The notes beneath the pieces were generated by a model. It had not been told where the DNA came from. It was given only the letters and a program-made list of their open reading frames with translations, and ran no database searches. Shown piece after piece: positions 16,406 to 24,331 of a stretch of DNA of 47,203 bases. The position numbers were made by a program, and so were the translations under genes. How positions within the stretch are numbered: the first letter of the stretch is position 1; each line of letters opens with the position of its first letter. The stretch lies in NCBI GenBank assembly GCA_014879945.1, contig JACSRE010000113.1, positions 1 to 47,203 on the forward strand, given 5' to 3'. Origin of the DNA: Myxococcus sp. (GTDB taxonomy: Bacteria; Myxococcota; Myxococcia; Myxococcales; Myxococcaceae).

Positions 16406-16566
16406 GGGCTGACCCTTGGGTGACGCTGTGGTGATGAAAGAACGACAACTCGACGACAACCGCGCGGGGGTCTCACCGATCTACCCCTCCCCGCCTGCGG
16501 CGAGACAAAAACCTTCTTGACGGCGATCAAGCCGAGGCGCGGTTCCAGTAGCACGACTACTCGATC

Positions 16567-16583
16567 CGAAAGAAGGGCTTTCG
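16567..16583 (-). terminator. Possible short terminator hairpin after the ABC operon
   Basis: CGAAAG (16567-16572) and CTTTCG (16578-16583) form a 6-bp stem with a 5-nt loop, 11 bp beyond the ATPase stop. No U tract follows, so this is a weak candidate. The 189-bp gap it lies in also carries the promoter of the decahaem gene, which I cannot place. Confidence 0.3.
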
Positions 16584-16594
16584 CGTTCGTCGGC

Positions 16595-17290
16595 TCAGTG
16601 CGCGAGCGCGCCGTCGACCATCTGCCCGTCGAGAATCTGGAGCGCCCGCCGTGCGTGCTTCACCACCCGCGGGTCGTGCGTCGAGAACAAGAAGGTGACG
16701 CCCTGGTTCTGGTTGAGCTCGAGCATGAGGTCGATGATCTGATCGCTCGTCTTCGAGTCGAGGTTCGCGGTGGGCTCGTCGGCGAGCACCAAGCGGGGCG
16801 TGGTGATGAGGGCACGCGCGATGGCCACGCGCTGACGCTGGCCGCCTGAGAGCTCGTCGGGCTTGTGGTGCAGGTACTCCCGCAACCCCACCGCCTCGGC
16901 CAACTTCTCGACACGCGCCCGCAGCACCTTCGCGTCTTCGCCGCCGGTGCGCACCGCGCAGGGGAACTCGATGTTCTCGGCGACGTCCAGCACGGGGATG
17001 AGGTTGAAGTTCTGGAAGATGAACCCGATCTTCTGGTTCCGCACCTCGGCGAGGTCGTCGAAGTCGCGGTTCGACACGTCGATGCCGTCGAGCACGTAGG
17101 TGCCCGACGAGGCGCGGTCGAGACAGCCGATGATGTTCAGCAGCGTCGTCTTGCCGCTGCCCGATGGCCCGGTGACGACGGTGAACTCGCCGACGTCGAT
17201 GCTCAGGTCGACGCCGCGGAGCGCCACCACCTCGGTCTTGCCCAGCTGATACGACTTCTTGATGCCTGACAGCTCGATGAGGTGCGCCAC
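16595..17290 (-). CDS. ABC transporter ATP-binding protein, LolD/MacB type, 231 aa
   Basis: Complete ATPase: Walker A GPSGSGKT (residues about 41-48), Q-loop FIFQNFNL, signature LSGGQRQR, Walker B LVLADEPT and H-loop STHD. The size and the spacing of motifs match the LolD/FtsE/MacB group, which work with FtsX-like permeases to extrude lipoproteins, lipids or drugs rather than import solutes. It is the last gene of the operon that begins at tetR (22122-22778) and includes two FtsX-type permeases, a LolA-like carrier and an outer-membrane barrel; it follows the barrel gene by 9 bp. It acts on the cytoplasmic face of the inner membrane, powering the permease pair. Confidence 0.95.
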   Translation of the reverse strand: MAHLIELSGIKKSYQLGKTEVVALRGVDLSIDVGEFTVVTGPSGSGKTTLLNIIGCLDRASSGTYVLDGIDVSNRDFDDLAEVRNQKIGFIFQNFNLIPVLDVAENIEFPCAVRTGGEDAKVLRARVEKLAEAVGLREYLHHKPDELSGGQRQRVAIARALITTPRLVLADEPTANLDSKTSDQIIDLMLELNQNQGVTFLFSTHDPRVVKHARRALQILDGQMVDGALAH

Positions 17291-17299
17291 GAGAAGCTC

Positions 17300-18838
17300 C
17301 TAGAAGAACGCCCGCGCCTCGAACATCGCGCGGAAGGCAAACGGGGTGATGCCGAACTCGGTGATGGGCGTGCCCTGCTGGGTCTTCACCGCGAGCGCGT
17401 CGGGGCCAGGCACCGGCACGAAGGCCAGCAGCGACAGGTTGAGCCAGTCGGTCGCCGACCAGATGAGCGAGGGCGTCACCGTCGTCGAGAGGTCGCGCAG
17501 GTTCGCGATGACCACCGCGCTCAGGGTGAAGTCCTCGAAGACGCGGGGCTTCTGGTAGGTGAGGAAGGCGTAGTGACGGCCGCGCGGGTCGAAGGCGAAG
17601 CGCACCGGCAGCCCGTCAGACGACGCGACCCCGAACAGCGCGCCCGCGCCGGGGAAGTTGGTGACGTCGACGCCGGCCGCCCGGCCCTCGGGGATGAGGC
17701 CGAGCGCGTTGGCGAAGTCCTGGTAGCGGTCCTGGTTCCAGCCGTCGTGCTGGTAGAGGTACTCGAGCGAGAGCAGCGAATCGTCGGCGAACTGGTAGCG
17801 ACCTCCGACGAGCACCTTCGGGCGCAGCTCGTCGCTGGTGAGCCCCGGCTTCGTCGCGTAGGGCGTCTTGGCGATGGAGCACTGCAGCGCGCCCATCACG
17901 TCCTTCACGCACGCGCTGTTGAGCACCTCACGGGTGCTGCCGGTCTGGAACAGCGCCTCGAGGTGCGCCTCGAGCGCGCCGAAGACGTGGCTGAGCGCGA
18001 GCCCCACCCGCGGCTTGGCCTCGAAGTCGTCGACCGACCGGTTGCCGAAGAAGCCCATCAGGGTGACGTCGGTGTCGAGGATGAGGGCGTAGGCGCGCGC
18101 GGCCACCTGGTAGTGCAGCTGCGTGTCCTTCTGATCGAAGGCCGGGTACCCCAGCACCTGCGTCGGAATGCCCGCGGTCTGCTTGAGCACCGTGGGCGCG
18201 AAGACGAGCGAGAAGGTCGCGAACGAGAGCGGCGCCTCGACCTGCGCCAGCCACACCCCGGAGCGCTGAAAGGTCGGGTCGGTCGGGTCGCGCCGGGGGT
18301 TGAGCAGGTCGGTCGGGTTGAAGGCCAGGCCCGTGCCCCACACGATGCGCTTCTTGCCGATGAGCAGGTTCAGCTCGGGCAGGAACTCGTGCGAGACGAA
18401 CAGCTCGTTGATGCTGACCAGGGGCTGCACCTGCGGGCTCGCCTTGTCGGCCAGCGCCACCTCACGGCCGTCGGCGTCGACGCCGCGATAGAACCCGCCC
18501 CAGCTCCCCACCAGCGAGATGTCGGTCGACAGGTACGAGCGCGGCCGCACGCTCACCTTTACCTGGGTGTTGAACTCCACCAGCTGCTGCAGCTGCGGCA
18601 GGTCGCTGGTGGGCAACAGGCCCCAGGTGCGCGCGCGGGTGAACTGGGTGCGCGTCATGCCGTAGCCGGTGACGTCGACGAGCTTCGAGAAGCGCGGCTC
18701 GACGGTGGGCGCCTCGGCGAGCGGCGCGACCACCACCGCGCTCTCGGGCGCGCGCTCGACGGGCGCCGCGCCTGCGTCCTCCTGGGCGAAGGCGGCCGTG
18801 GCGAGCGCGAGCGCCGCGATGAACAGGCGGTTCGACAT
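17300..18838 (-). CDS. Outer-membrane beta-barrel protein of a Lol-like export operon, 512 aa
   Basis: Signal peptide at the start (MSNRLFIAALALATAAFAQ). From about residue 55 the sequence alternates hydrophobic and polar residues as in a porin-type barrel, with short turns and a C-terminal Phe (AMFEARAFF), the usual signal for barrel assembly. A segment GKKRIVWGTGLAFNPTDLLN is typical of a family of outer-membrane proteins encoded beside LolA-like and permease genes. The frame is open far upstream, to 19744, but that part lies over the LolA-like gene, so the ATG at 18838 is used. It is 8 bp after the LolA-like gene and 9 bp before the ATPase. It probably accepts the exported lipid or lipoprotein at the outer membrane; this is inference from context. 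Confidence 0.82.
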   Translation of the reverse strand: MSNRLFIAALALATAAFAQEDAGAAPVERAPESAVVVAPLAEAPTVEPRFSKLVDVTGYGMTRTQFTRARTWGLLPTSDLPQLQQLVEFNTQVKVSVRPRSYLSTDISLVGSWGGFYRGVDADGREVALADKASPQVQPLVSINELFVSHEFLPELNLLIGKKRIVWGTGLAFNPTDLLNPRRDPTDPTFQRSGVWLAQVEAPLSFATFSLVFAPTVLKQTAGIPTQVLGYPAFDQKDTQLHYQVAARAYALILDTDVTLMGFFGNRSVDDFEAKPRVGLALSHVFGALEAHLEALFQTGSTREVLNSACVKDVMGALQCSIAKTPYATKPGLTSDELRPKVLVGGRYQFADDSLLSLEYLYQHDGWNQDRYQDFANALGLIPEGRAAGVDVTNFPGAGALFGVASSDGLPVRFAFDPRGRHYAFLTYQKPRVFEDFTLSAVVIANLRDLSTTVTPSLIWSATDWLNLSLLAFVPVPGPDALAVKTQQGTPITEFGITPFAFRAMFEARAFF

Positions 18839-18846
18839 GCGCGCCC

Positions 18847-19563
18847 TCACTTGCCGAGGTCGGCCTGCATGAAGCGCTGCGGCGGAGCGTCGACGTCGAG
18901 CTTGAACGTCTTCATCACCATCTCGGTCTTGCGCGCCTTCACCACCTCGTTCTGCATCACGATGCGGCCGGGGCGGGTGAAGCCCTTGTCGAACTCGGCG
19001 TGCTCGGTGAACGTCGCGGAGCGGATCATCTGGCCCGAGGTGCCGAAGTACTCGCCCTTGAGCGGCTGCAGGTCGCCCTTGCGCACGATGAGCCGAATCT
19101 TGTCGTAGGCGGTCTCGGCGCTCTTCGACTTCAGCTCGACGGCGTAGGAGTCGGGCAGCGGCGACGGCGCCAGCGTGGCGGTGTAGTCGGCCGCGTAGTT
19201 CACCCGCAGCACGTCGGCGTTGTTGAAGTCGCCGCCCTGAAAGCTGTCGCGGTTGGCGATGCGCGTGGCCCGCTTGAGGTTCGGCAGGTACACCCACGAG
19301 TTGTCGCCCAGGCGGAGAATCTCCTGACCCTTCACGCTGGCGGGCGCCGAGAACCACACCCGGAACTTGTCGGTGTCGCGCTTCAAGAAGCGCATGCCGT
19401 AGGTGCGCGAGGTGCCGTCTTCGCGGGTGGCCGTCATCTCGGCCAGCGCCTCGTAGGTGCCCGGGCCCATGATGGCGTCGTACTTCGCGAGGATCTCGGC
19501 GGCGGTGGGCTCGGCGGCGAGCGCGACCTGGGCGAGGAGTGACAGAACGAGGGTGGTCTTCAT
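18847..19563 (-). CDS. LolA-like outer-membrane lipoprotein-sorting/carrier protein, 238 aa
   Basis: Signal peptide MKTTLVLSLLAQVALA, no lipobox, so a soluble periplasmic protein. The mature part matches the LolA-like family that uses a half-barrel to carry lipid: MRFLKRDTDKFRVWFSAP, WVYLPNLKRATRI and FQGGDFNNADVLRVNY are characteristic strands (residues about 55-125). The LolA fold binds acyl chains in a hydrophobic groove and takes cargo from an ABC complex. The ATG at 19563 overlaps the stop of the upstream permease by 4 bp (ATGA), so expression is coupled; a start at 19614 would lie inside that gene. It probably shuttles cargo from the permease pair to the outer-membrane barrel protein encoded next. 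Cargo unknown. Confidence 0.9.
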   Translation of the reverse strand: MKTTLVLSLLAQVALAAEPTAAEILAKYDAIMGPGTYEALAEMTATREDGTSRTYGMRFLKRDTDKFRVWFSAPASVKGQEILRLGDNSWVYLPNLKRATRIANRDSFQGGDFNNADVLRVNYAADYTATLAPSPLPDSYAVELKSKSAETAYDKIRLIVRKGDLQPLKGEYFGTSGQMIRSATFTEHAEFDKGFTRPGRIVMQNEVVKARKTEMVMKTFKLDVDAPPQRFMQADLGK

Positions 19564-20783
19564 GAGCGCAGCGCCTCCACGGGGTTGAGTCGAGATGCCC
19601 GGAGCGCGGGCCACAGCGCCGCGCCGACCGCTCCGAGCAGGGCCACCAGCACCGCGCCGATGGTGAACGCCGGTGAGACGAACGGCCGGAGCACGTTCGA
19701 CCCCGATACGCCTGACAGCTTGATGGCGATGCCGTTGACGGCAAACCCGAAGACCATCAGGCGGCCCAGCAGCGCACCGCCCAGCCCTCCGAGCGCGCCG
19801 ATGACGGCCGCCTCGATGAGGAACATCTGCAACACCTGCGCGCGCCGAACGCCGATCGCGAGCAAGGTGCCGATCTCGCGCACGCGCTCGAACACCGACA
19901 TCAGCATGGTGTTGATGATGCCGGTCAGCACGATGATGAGGAGCACGAAGGCGATGGCCCCGAGCACGAAGTCCTGCCGGGAGATGAGGTCGCGCACGAA
20001 GGGCTGCAGCTCGCGCCAGGTGTGCACCTCGTACTCGGGCCCCAGCATCACGCGCAGCGCCTCGGCGGTCTGGTCGAGGAAGGCGAGGTCGTCGACCGAC
20101 AGCACGTACTCGGTGACGCGACCGTCGAGCCCGACCAGCTGCTGCGCAGCGGCCAGCGGGAGCGTCACCACCCGCTTGTTCTCGAACGGAAACGACGAGG
20201 TGGTGAGCCCCTTGAGCTTCAGGTCGAGCGCGTTCGCGCGGCCGCCCGGGCTGGTGGACTGGAGTGTCACCATCTGGCCCGGCGCGACGTGGAACGACTC
20301 ACCGAGCTCGACGCCCAGCAACACCATCGCGGCGTCATCGGACACCTCGAGCGGCTCGCCCTTCGACACGAGGGTGCGCGCCTTCGGGCACGCCTCGCCC
20401 TCGTGCGCCAGGTCGAGCCCACGCCCGATGAACATCGTCTGTTGAGAGCCATTGCTGACCAGCCCGTTGAAGGTGATGCGGCCGGTGACGCCCTTGACGT
20501 GGGGCACCGCGACCATCTTCAGCCGCAGCGCGTCGTCGTAGGGCAGGTTCAAGCGCGTCGGCACCGAGTCGATGTTCTCGATGTAGCCCGCGCGGTGCAC
20601 CTGAATGGCGCCGCTGCGGCCCTGCACCACGTCGTCCGTCATCATCTCGGACATGCCGACGGTGAAGCCGCGCACGAGCAGCACCATCGAGACGCCGAAG
20701 ACGATGGTGGTGCCGGTGATGAGGCTGCGGCGGCTGTTTCGGCCCACGTTTCGCAGCGCCAGGCCTGGGAGTCTCGAGCTCAT
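19560..20783 (-). CDS. FtsX/LolC-type ABC transporter permease (second copy), 407 aa
   Basis: Four-helix MacB/LolC-type permease: an N-terminal helix after a basic start (NSRRSLITGTTIVFGVSMVLL), a large periplasmic domain (about residues 45-275), then three helices near the C-terminus (FVLGAIAFVLLIIVLTGIIN; AAVIGALGGLGGALLGRLM; TIGAVLVALLGAVGAALW) with the coupling motif SVFERVREIGTLLAIGVRR between the second and third. It ends NPVEALRS, the common tail of this family. The ATG at 20783 overlaps the stop of the first permease by 4 bp. Together with that permease and the ATPase it forms a heteromeric Lol-type complex in the inner membrane that passes a lipid-like substrate to the LolA-like carrier. 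Confidence 0.93.
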   Translation of the reverse strand: MSSRLPGLALRNVGRNSRRSLITGTTIVFGVSMVLLVRGFTVGMSEMMTDDVVQGRSGAIQVHRAGYIENIDSVPTRLNLPYDDALRLKMVAVPHVKGVTGRITFNGLVSNGSQQTMFIGRGLDLAHEGEACPKARTLVSKGEPLEVSDDAAMVLLGVELGESFHVAPGQMVTLQSTSPGGRANALDLKLKGLTTSSFPFENKRVVTLPLAAAQQLVGLDGRVTEYVLSVDDLAFLDQTAEALRVMLGPEYEVHTWRELQPFVRDLISRQDFVLGAIAFVLLIIVLTGIINTMLMSVFERVREIGTLLAIGVRRAQVLQMFLIEAAVIGALGGLGGALLGRLMVFGFAVNGIAIKLSGVSGSNVLRPFVSPAFTIGAVLVALLGAVGAALWPALRASRLNPVEALRS

Positions 20784-22081
20784 GTGTGGGCCAGCGCCTC
20801 GACGGGGCGCAGCCGGCTCGCGCGCCACGCCGGCCAGAGTGACGCCAGCGCCGCGCCGGCGGTGGCCTGGAACACGGCGCGGATCAGGAACGAGACGTCG
20901 ACGTGGGGCCGCACGATGCTGGGCACGTTCGCGCCCGGAGCAGGGATCGAGAGGCCCCTCGACTCGGCCCAGGCCACCCACGCGAAGCCCAGCAGCGCCC
21001 CCAGGGTGCCGCCGATGAGCCCGAGCACCACGCCTTCGCTGATGAAGAGCGTGACGATTCGCCAGCGGCGCATGCCGACCGCGAGCATGGTGCCGATCTC
21101 GCGCACGCGCTCGAGCACGCTCATCAACATCGCGTTCACGACCCCGAGCAGCACGACGAAGAGGAAGATGCTGCTGACGACCCCGAAGACGAAGTCTTCC
21201 GTCTCGATGATGTCCTTCACGAAGGGAATGCGCTGCTCCCAGGTGTGCACCTCGAAGTCGGCGCCAAGCGCGGCCTGCACCGCGTCCCGCGTCTGGTTCA
21301 CGTCGAAGCCCTCGGCGACGTCGAGGCCGTACTCGGTGACGCGGCCTTCCATGCGGAGCAGCGCCTGCGCGGGCCCGAGCGACATGATGCCCATGCGCCG
21401 GTCGTTGGGGGTCGCCGAGGCGAGCGTGCCCACCATCACCACGTTGACGCCGTTGAGCGAGGCGTCGCGGTCTGGCGCGAGCACGGCCAGGCGCTGCTCG
21501 ATGGGCGGCAGCTCGGTGCCCGACCTCCACATCGGCACCTCGACGCCCCTGGCGAAGTCTTCGTTGAGCACCACCTGCTCGAGCTCGGCGCTCTGGAGCA
21601 TCTCGCCGCGCCCCCACTTCACCCACTCCCACCGCTTGCGGGTGACGTGCCGCTCGAGCGCAGGGTCGAACGCCGTCATCATCAGGAACGAAGCGCTCCC
21701 CTGGTCGGCCTCGGGCAGGTCGGAGCCATCGGCTGGAGCCGGCTTCTTGTCGGGCGTGGACACCTGCGCGCCAAACTCGATGCGCGGGCTCACCGCGGCG
21801 ACGCCCGGCACCGCGGCGATGCGGGCGCGCAGCGCTGGCGTGTCGGCGAAGTCGAGCGTCAGCGGCGAGCCGAGCACGTTCTCGACGTAGCCCTTCTTGT
21901 GCACCTGCAGCGCGCCGAGCGTGCCGCGCATCTGGTTGTCGAGGATCTGGCGCTGCTGCCCGCCGATGAAGCCCTTGATGGCCACCATCGCGCCGACGCC
22001 GGCGACGAGCGCGGTGAGGGTGATGACGGTGCGCCGCTTGTTCCGCAGCAGGTTGCGCACGGCGAGCTTCATCAACGCCAT
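20780..22081 (-). CDS. FtsX/LolC-type ABC transporter permease (first copy), 433 aa
   Basis: Same topology as its downstream neighbour: N-terminal helix (RRTVITLTALVAGVGAMVAIK), periplasmic domain of about 240 residues, and three C-terminal helices including GVVSSIFLFVVLLGVVNAML and GVVLGLIGGTLGALLGFAWV, with the motif SVLERVREIGTMLAVGMRR and the tail RPVEALAHT. The two permeases are divergent paralogues, as in LolC/LolE. The start may be ATG 22081 or ATG 22072; the first has a GGGGCGG stretch upstream. A perfect 16-bp palindrome at 22093-22108 lies just before the start and 13 bp after the tetR stop, so transcription from here is probably controlled by the TetR protein. Confidence 0.93.
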   Translation of the reverse strand: MALMKLAVRNLLRNKRRTVITLTALVAGVGAMVAIKGFIGGQQRQILDNQMRGTLGALQVHKKGYVENVLGSPLTLDFADTPALRARIAAVPGVAAVSPRIEFGAQVSTPDKKPAPADGSDLPEADQGSASFLMMTAFDPALERHVTRKRWEWVKWGRGEMLQSAELEQVVLNEDFARGVEVPMWRSGTELPPIEQRLAVLAPDRDASLNGVNVVMVGTLASATPNDRRMGIMSLGPAQALLRMEGRVTEYGLDVAEGFDVNQTRDAVQAALGADFEVHTWEQRIPFVKDIIETEDFVFGVVSSIFLFVVLLGVVNAMLMSVLERVREIGTMLAVGMRRWRIVTLFISEGVVLGLIGGTLGALLGFAWVAWAESRGLSIPAPGANVPSIVRPHVDVSFLIRAVFQATAGAALASLWPAWRASRLRPVEALAHT

Positions 22082-22092
22082 GACCGCCCCAA

Positions 22093-22108
22093 GAACGAAC
22101 GTTCGTTC
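22093..22108. promoter_or_regulatory. Perfect palindromic operator in front of the ABC operon
   Basis: GAACGAAC (22093-22100) joins GTTCGTTC (22101-22108): a perfect 16-bp palindrome in the 40-bp gap between the tetR stop and the first permease ATG. The word TCGTTCARTT here (22103-22112) recurs upstream of tetR (22800-22809). A TetR dimer could bind it and block entry to the operon. Confidence 0.75.
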
Positions 22109-22121
22109 AGTTTCGAGCGCT

Positions 22122-22778
22122 TCACGCGCGCCTCCTCCGGCCCGACGGCGGGGCCTCGGGCCTGACCGTCAGCCAGAACGAGTCGAGGTGACGCGAGAGG
22201 TCGTCGCGCAGCGCCGCCATGTCGGGCGTCACGTTGAGGTCGGCCAGGTGGATGACCCGAATGAGCAGCATCGGCCCCATGAAGCGCAGCACCGCCGCGT
22301 CCGGGTCGACCTGCCGAATCAACCCCCGCTCGGCGAGCTTCGTGAACACCTCGCCGATGCGCGCGCGCACCGACTGAATCTGCTTCTGCACGTCGAACAG
22401 GCCCGCCTGTTTGAGCCGCGGCGACTCGGCCATGATGAGCCGCATCAGGTGCCGCTCGCGCTCGGTGGCCCACAACGCCACCACGGCCTCACCCATGGTG
22501 CGCAAGAACTGCTGCGGCCCCATGGCCTCGATGATGCGCACCAGGTCGCCGGTCATCATCGCGTTGAGCGCCCCCGGCCCCGACTCGCCCAGCACCGTGG
22601 TGAGGATGGCGTTCTTGTTCGGGAAGTGGTGGTACAGCGCGCTCTCTCGCACCCCCACGGCCCGGGCGATGTCGCGCATCGACGAGCCGGTGAAGCCGTG
22701 CGTGGCGAACAGCTCAAGCGAGCGGTCGAGGATGTCTCGCCGGGTGTCGCGCGTGTCGTCTTTCTTCGGGCGGGCCAT
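22122..22778 (-). CDS. TetR-family transcriptional regulator, 218 aa
   Basis: The N-terminal helix-turn-helix is clear: RDILDRSLELFATHGFTGSS, then MRDIARAVGVRESALYHHF (residues about 14-52), the standard TetR recognition helix ending in the YHHF signature. The remaining about 160 residues form the helical ligand-binding and dimer domain, with Met-rich and Leu-rich helices. The open frame extends to 22817, but the ATG at 22778 (MARPKKDD) is the usual TetR-type start. It is the first gene of the minus-strand ABC operon, 40 bp upstream of the first permease, and faces the M20 peptidase gene. Two related operator-like sites, 22093-22108 and 22794-22805, suggest it controls both the operon and itself. 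The inducer may be the exported lipid or drug, which is a guess. Confidence 0.93.
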   Translation of the reverse strand: MARPKKDDTRDTRRDILDRSLELFATHGFTGSSMRDIARAVGVRESALYHHFPNKNAILTTVLGESGPGALNAMMTGDLVRIIEAMGPQQFLRTMGEAVVALWATERERHLMRLIMAESPRLKQAGLFDVQKQIQSVRARIGEVFTKLAERGLIRQVDPDAAVLRFMGPMLLIRVIHLADLNVTPDMAALRDDLSRHLDSFWLTVRPEAPPSGRRRRA

Positions 22779-22793
22779 CGACGCCACGAAATA

Positions 22794-22805
22794 GAACAGT
22801 CGTTC
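22794..22805. promoter_or_regulatory. Second TetR operator-like site upstream of tetR
   Basis: GAAC-AGTC-GTTC (22794-22805), 15 bp upstream of the tetR ATG, has the same GAAC/GTTC half-sites as the palindrome before the permease, and shares TCGTTCARTT (22800-22809 here). It lies in the divergent gap with the M20 peptidase, so it could affect both genes. Autorepression is inferred. Confidence 0.55.
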
Positions 22806-22888
22806 AATTACCGTCAAGAGCGTTCTGTGCGACAGGGCCTCGACGAAGCGTGTGAAGGCGGCGGCCGGCCATGCGAGAAGGCCGCCCC

Positions 22889-24331
22889 ATGACGAACCGG
22901 CTCGCGCTCCTGTCCACCCTCGCCCTCTCGTGCGCCACCACGCCCCCGCCTCCGACGCCTGCCCCGGCGGGGGTCGACCGCTTCGGCGACGGCATCGATT
23001 GGGCGAAGGCCGGTGAGGAGGCCTCGCTGGCGCTCTCGGGCTACCTGCAGGTCGACACCTTCAACCCGCCGGGCAACGAGACGCGCGGCGCGCAGTACCT
23101 GGCCGACCTGCTCGCGAAGGACGGCATCGAGGCGCAGGTGGTGGAGTTCGCCCCCGGGCGCAGCAACCTCATCGCGCGCTTGAAGGCCAGCGGCGCTCCG
23201 AAGGACAAGCCGGTGTGCCTGCTCTCGCACACCGACGTGGTGCCGGCCGAGGCCGAGGCCTGGCCGAAAGAGACGGGGCCGCTCTCGGGCGCCATCGACC
23301 AGGACGGCGTCATCTGGGGCCGCGGCGCGCTCGACATGAAGGGCATGGGCCTCATCGAGGCGATGACGCTGGTGTGGCTCAAGCGGGCCAACGTGCCGCT
23401 GAGCCGAGACGTCATCCTCCTGGCCGTGGGCGACGAAGAGGTCGACAACCTGGGCATGAAGCACCTCGTCGAGCACCACTGGCCCGAGCTCGACTGCGGC
23501 GTGCTGGTCAACGAAGGCGGCCTCGGGGTGAAGAACCTGCTCTTCGAGGGCCAGACGGTCTTCGCGGTGTCGGTCGCCGAGAAGGGGGCGCTGTGGCTGA
23601 AGATGACGGCCTCGGGCGAGGCGGGCCACGGCTCCACCCCCGTGCCGCAGCGCGCGCCCACCCGGCTGATCGAGGCGATGAAGGCGCTCTCGGGGCGCCA
23701 GCCGCCGCCGCAGATTCACGCCTCGCTCTACGAGCTGCTGCGGCGCATCGGCGAGCAGAAGGGCGGCGTCACCGGCTTCATCCTGCAGCGCCCGACCCTG
23801 GTGAACTGGTTCGTCACCGGCAAGCTGATGGCCAAGCCGCCCACGCGCGCGGGCATCACCAACACCTGCCAGGTGACGGGCTTCGACGGCAAGGGCAGCG
23901 CGCCCAACGTCATTCCGTCGCAGGTGGCCGCCATCATCGACTGCCGGCTGCTGCCCGGCACCACGCCCGAGACGGTGCTGGCCGAGCTGAAGGAGCTCAC
24001 CAAACACGTCGAGGGCATCGACTTCGAGGTGAAGAACTCCGACGCCGCCAACGAGTCGACGTGGGAGGACCCGTTCTTCGACGCGCTGGCCCGCCGCGCC
24101 GTGGGCACCCGCACCGACGCCATCGCCGGGCCGGTGCTCTCACCGGGCTACACCGACTCGCTGCTGGCGCGGCCGAAGGGCACGAAGGCCTACGGCATGG
24201 TGCCGTTCGAGCTGTCGCAGGAAGAGCTGGCCACCATGCACGGCCGCAACGAGCGCGTCTCGAAGCAGAACGTCACCCGCGGGCTCGAGGTGCTCTTCCG
24301 CGCGGTGGTGGACGTCACCGCGGCCCCGTAG
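22889..24331 (+). CDS. M20-family metallopeptidase lipoprotein, 480 aa
   Basis: Signal peptide with lipobox (TLALSC, Cys about 14), then a Pro-rich linker (residues 17-30). The catalytic fold has the M20 metal ligands and catalytic residues: HTDVVP, the Asp in GALDMKG, the Glu pair in VGDEEVDN, and a His near the end (TMHGRNERV). A dimerisation lid domain lies around 225-355 (GEAGHGSTPVPQRAP, TCQVTGFDGKGSAPNVIP). These dizinc exopeptidases cleave dipeptides or N-acyl amino acids. Being lipid-anchored it acts outside the cytoplasm. The ATG at 22889 is favoured over 22871 because it fits a signal peptide start. It is divergent from tetR, and its stop overlaps the convergent gene's end by 17 bp. 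Confidence 0.93.
   Translation: MTNRLALLSTLALSCATTPPPPTPAPAGVDRFGDGIDWAKAGEEASLALSGYLQVDTFNPPGNETRGAQYLADLLAKDGIEAQVVEFAPGRSNLIARLKASGAPKDKPVCLLSHTDVVPAEAEAWPKETGPLSGAIDQDGVIWGRGALDMKGMGLIEAMTLVWLKRANVPLSRDVILLAVGDEEVDNLGMKHLVEHHWPELDCGVLVNEGGLGVKNLLFEGQTVFAVSVAEKGALWLKMTASGEAGHGSTPVPQRAPTRLIEAMKALSGRQPPPQIHASLYELLRRIGEQKGGVTGFILQRPTLVNWFVTGKLMAKPPTRAGITNTCQVTGFDGKGSAPNVIPSQVAAIIDCRLLPGTTPETVLAELKELTKHVEGIDFEVKNSDAANESTWEDPFFDALARRAVGTRTDAIAGPVLSPGYTDSLLARPKGTKAYGMVPFELSQEELATMHGRNERVSKQNVTRGLEVLFRAVVDVTAAP

Noticed and set aside
14639-16423. 594-codon open frame on the plus strand
   Set aside because: Antisense to the decahaem cytochrome; composition is Arg/Val/Gly/His with no recognisable motif.
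17282-19108. 608-codon open frame on the plus strand
   Set aside because: Antisense to the barrel and LolA-like genes, which have clear families and fit an operon.
13607-22778. The decahaem cytochrome and the ABC operon as one functional system
   Set aside because: A 189-bp gap with a possible terminator separates them, and the Lol-like genes explain themselves without the cytochrome.
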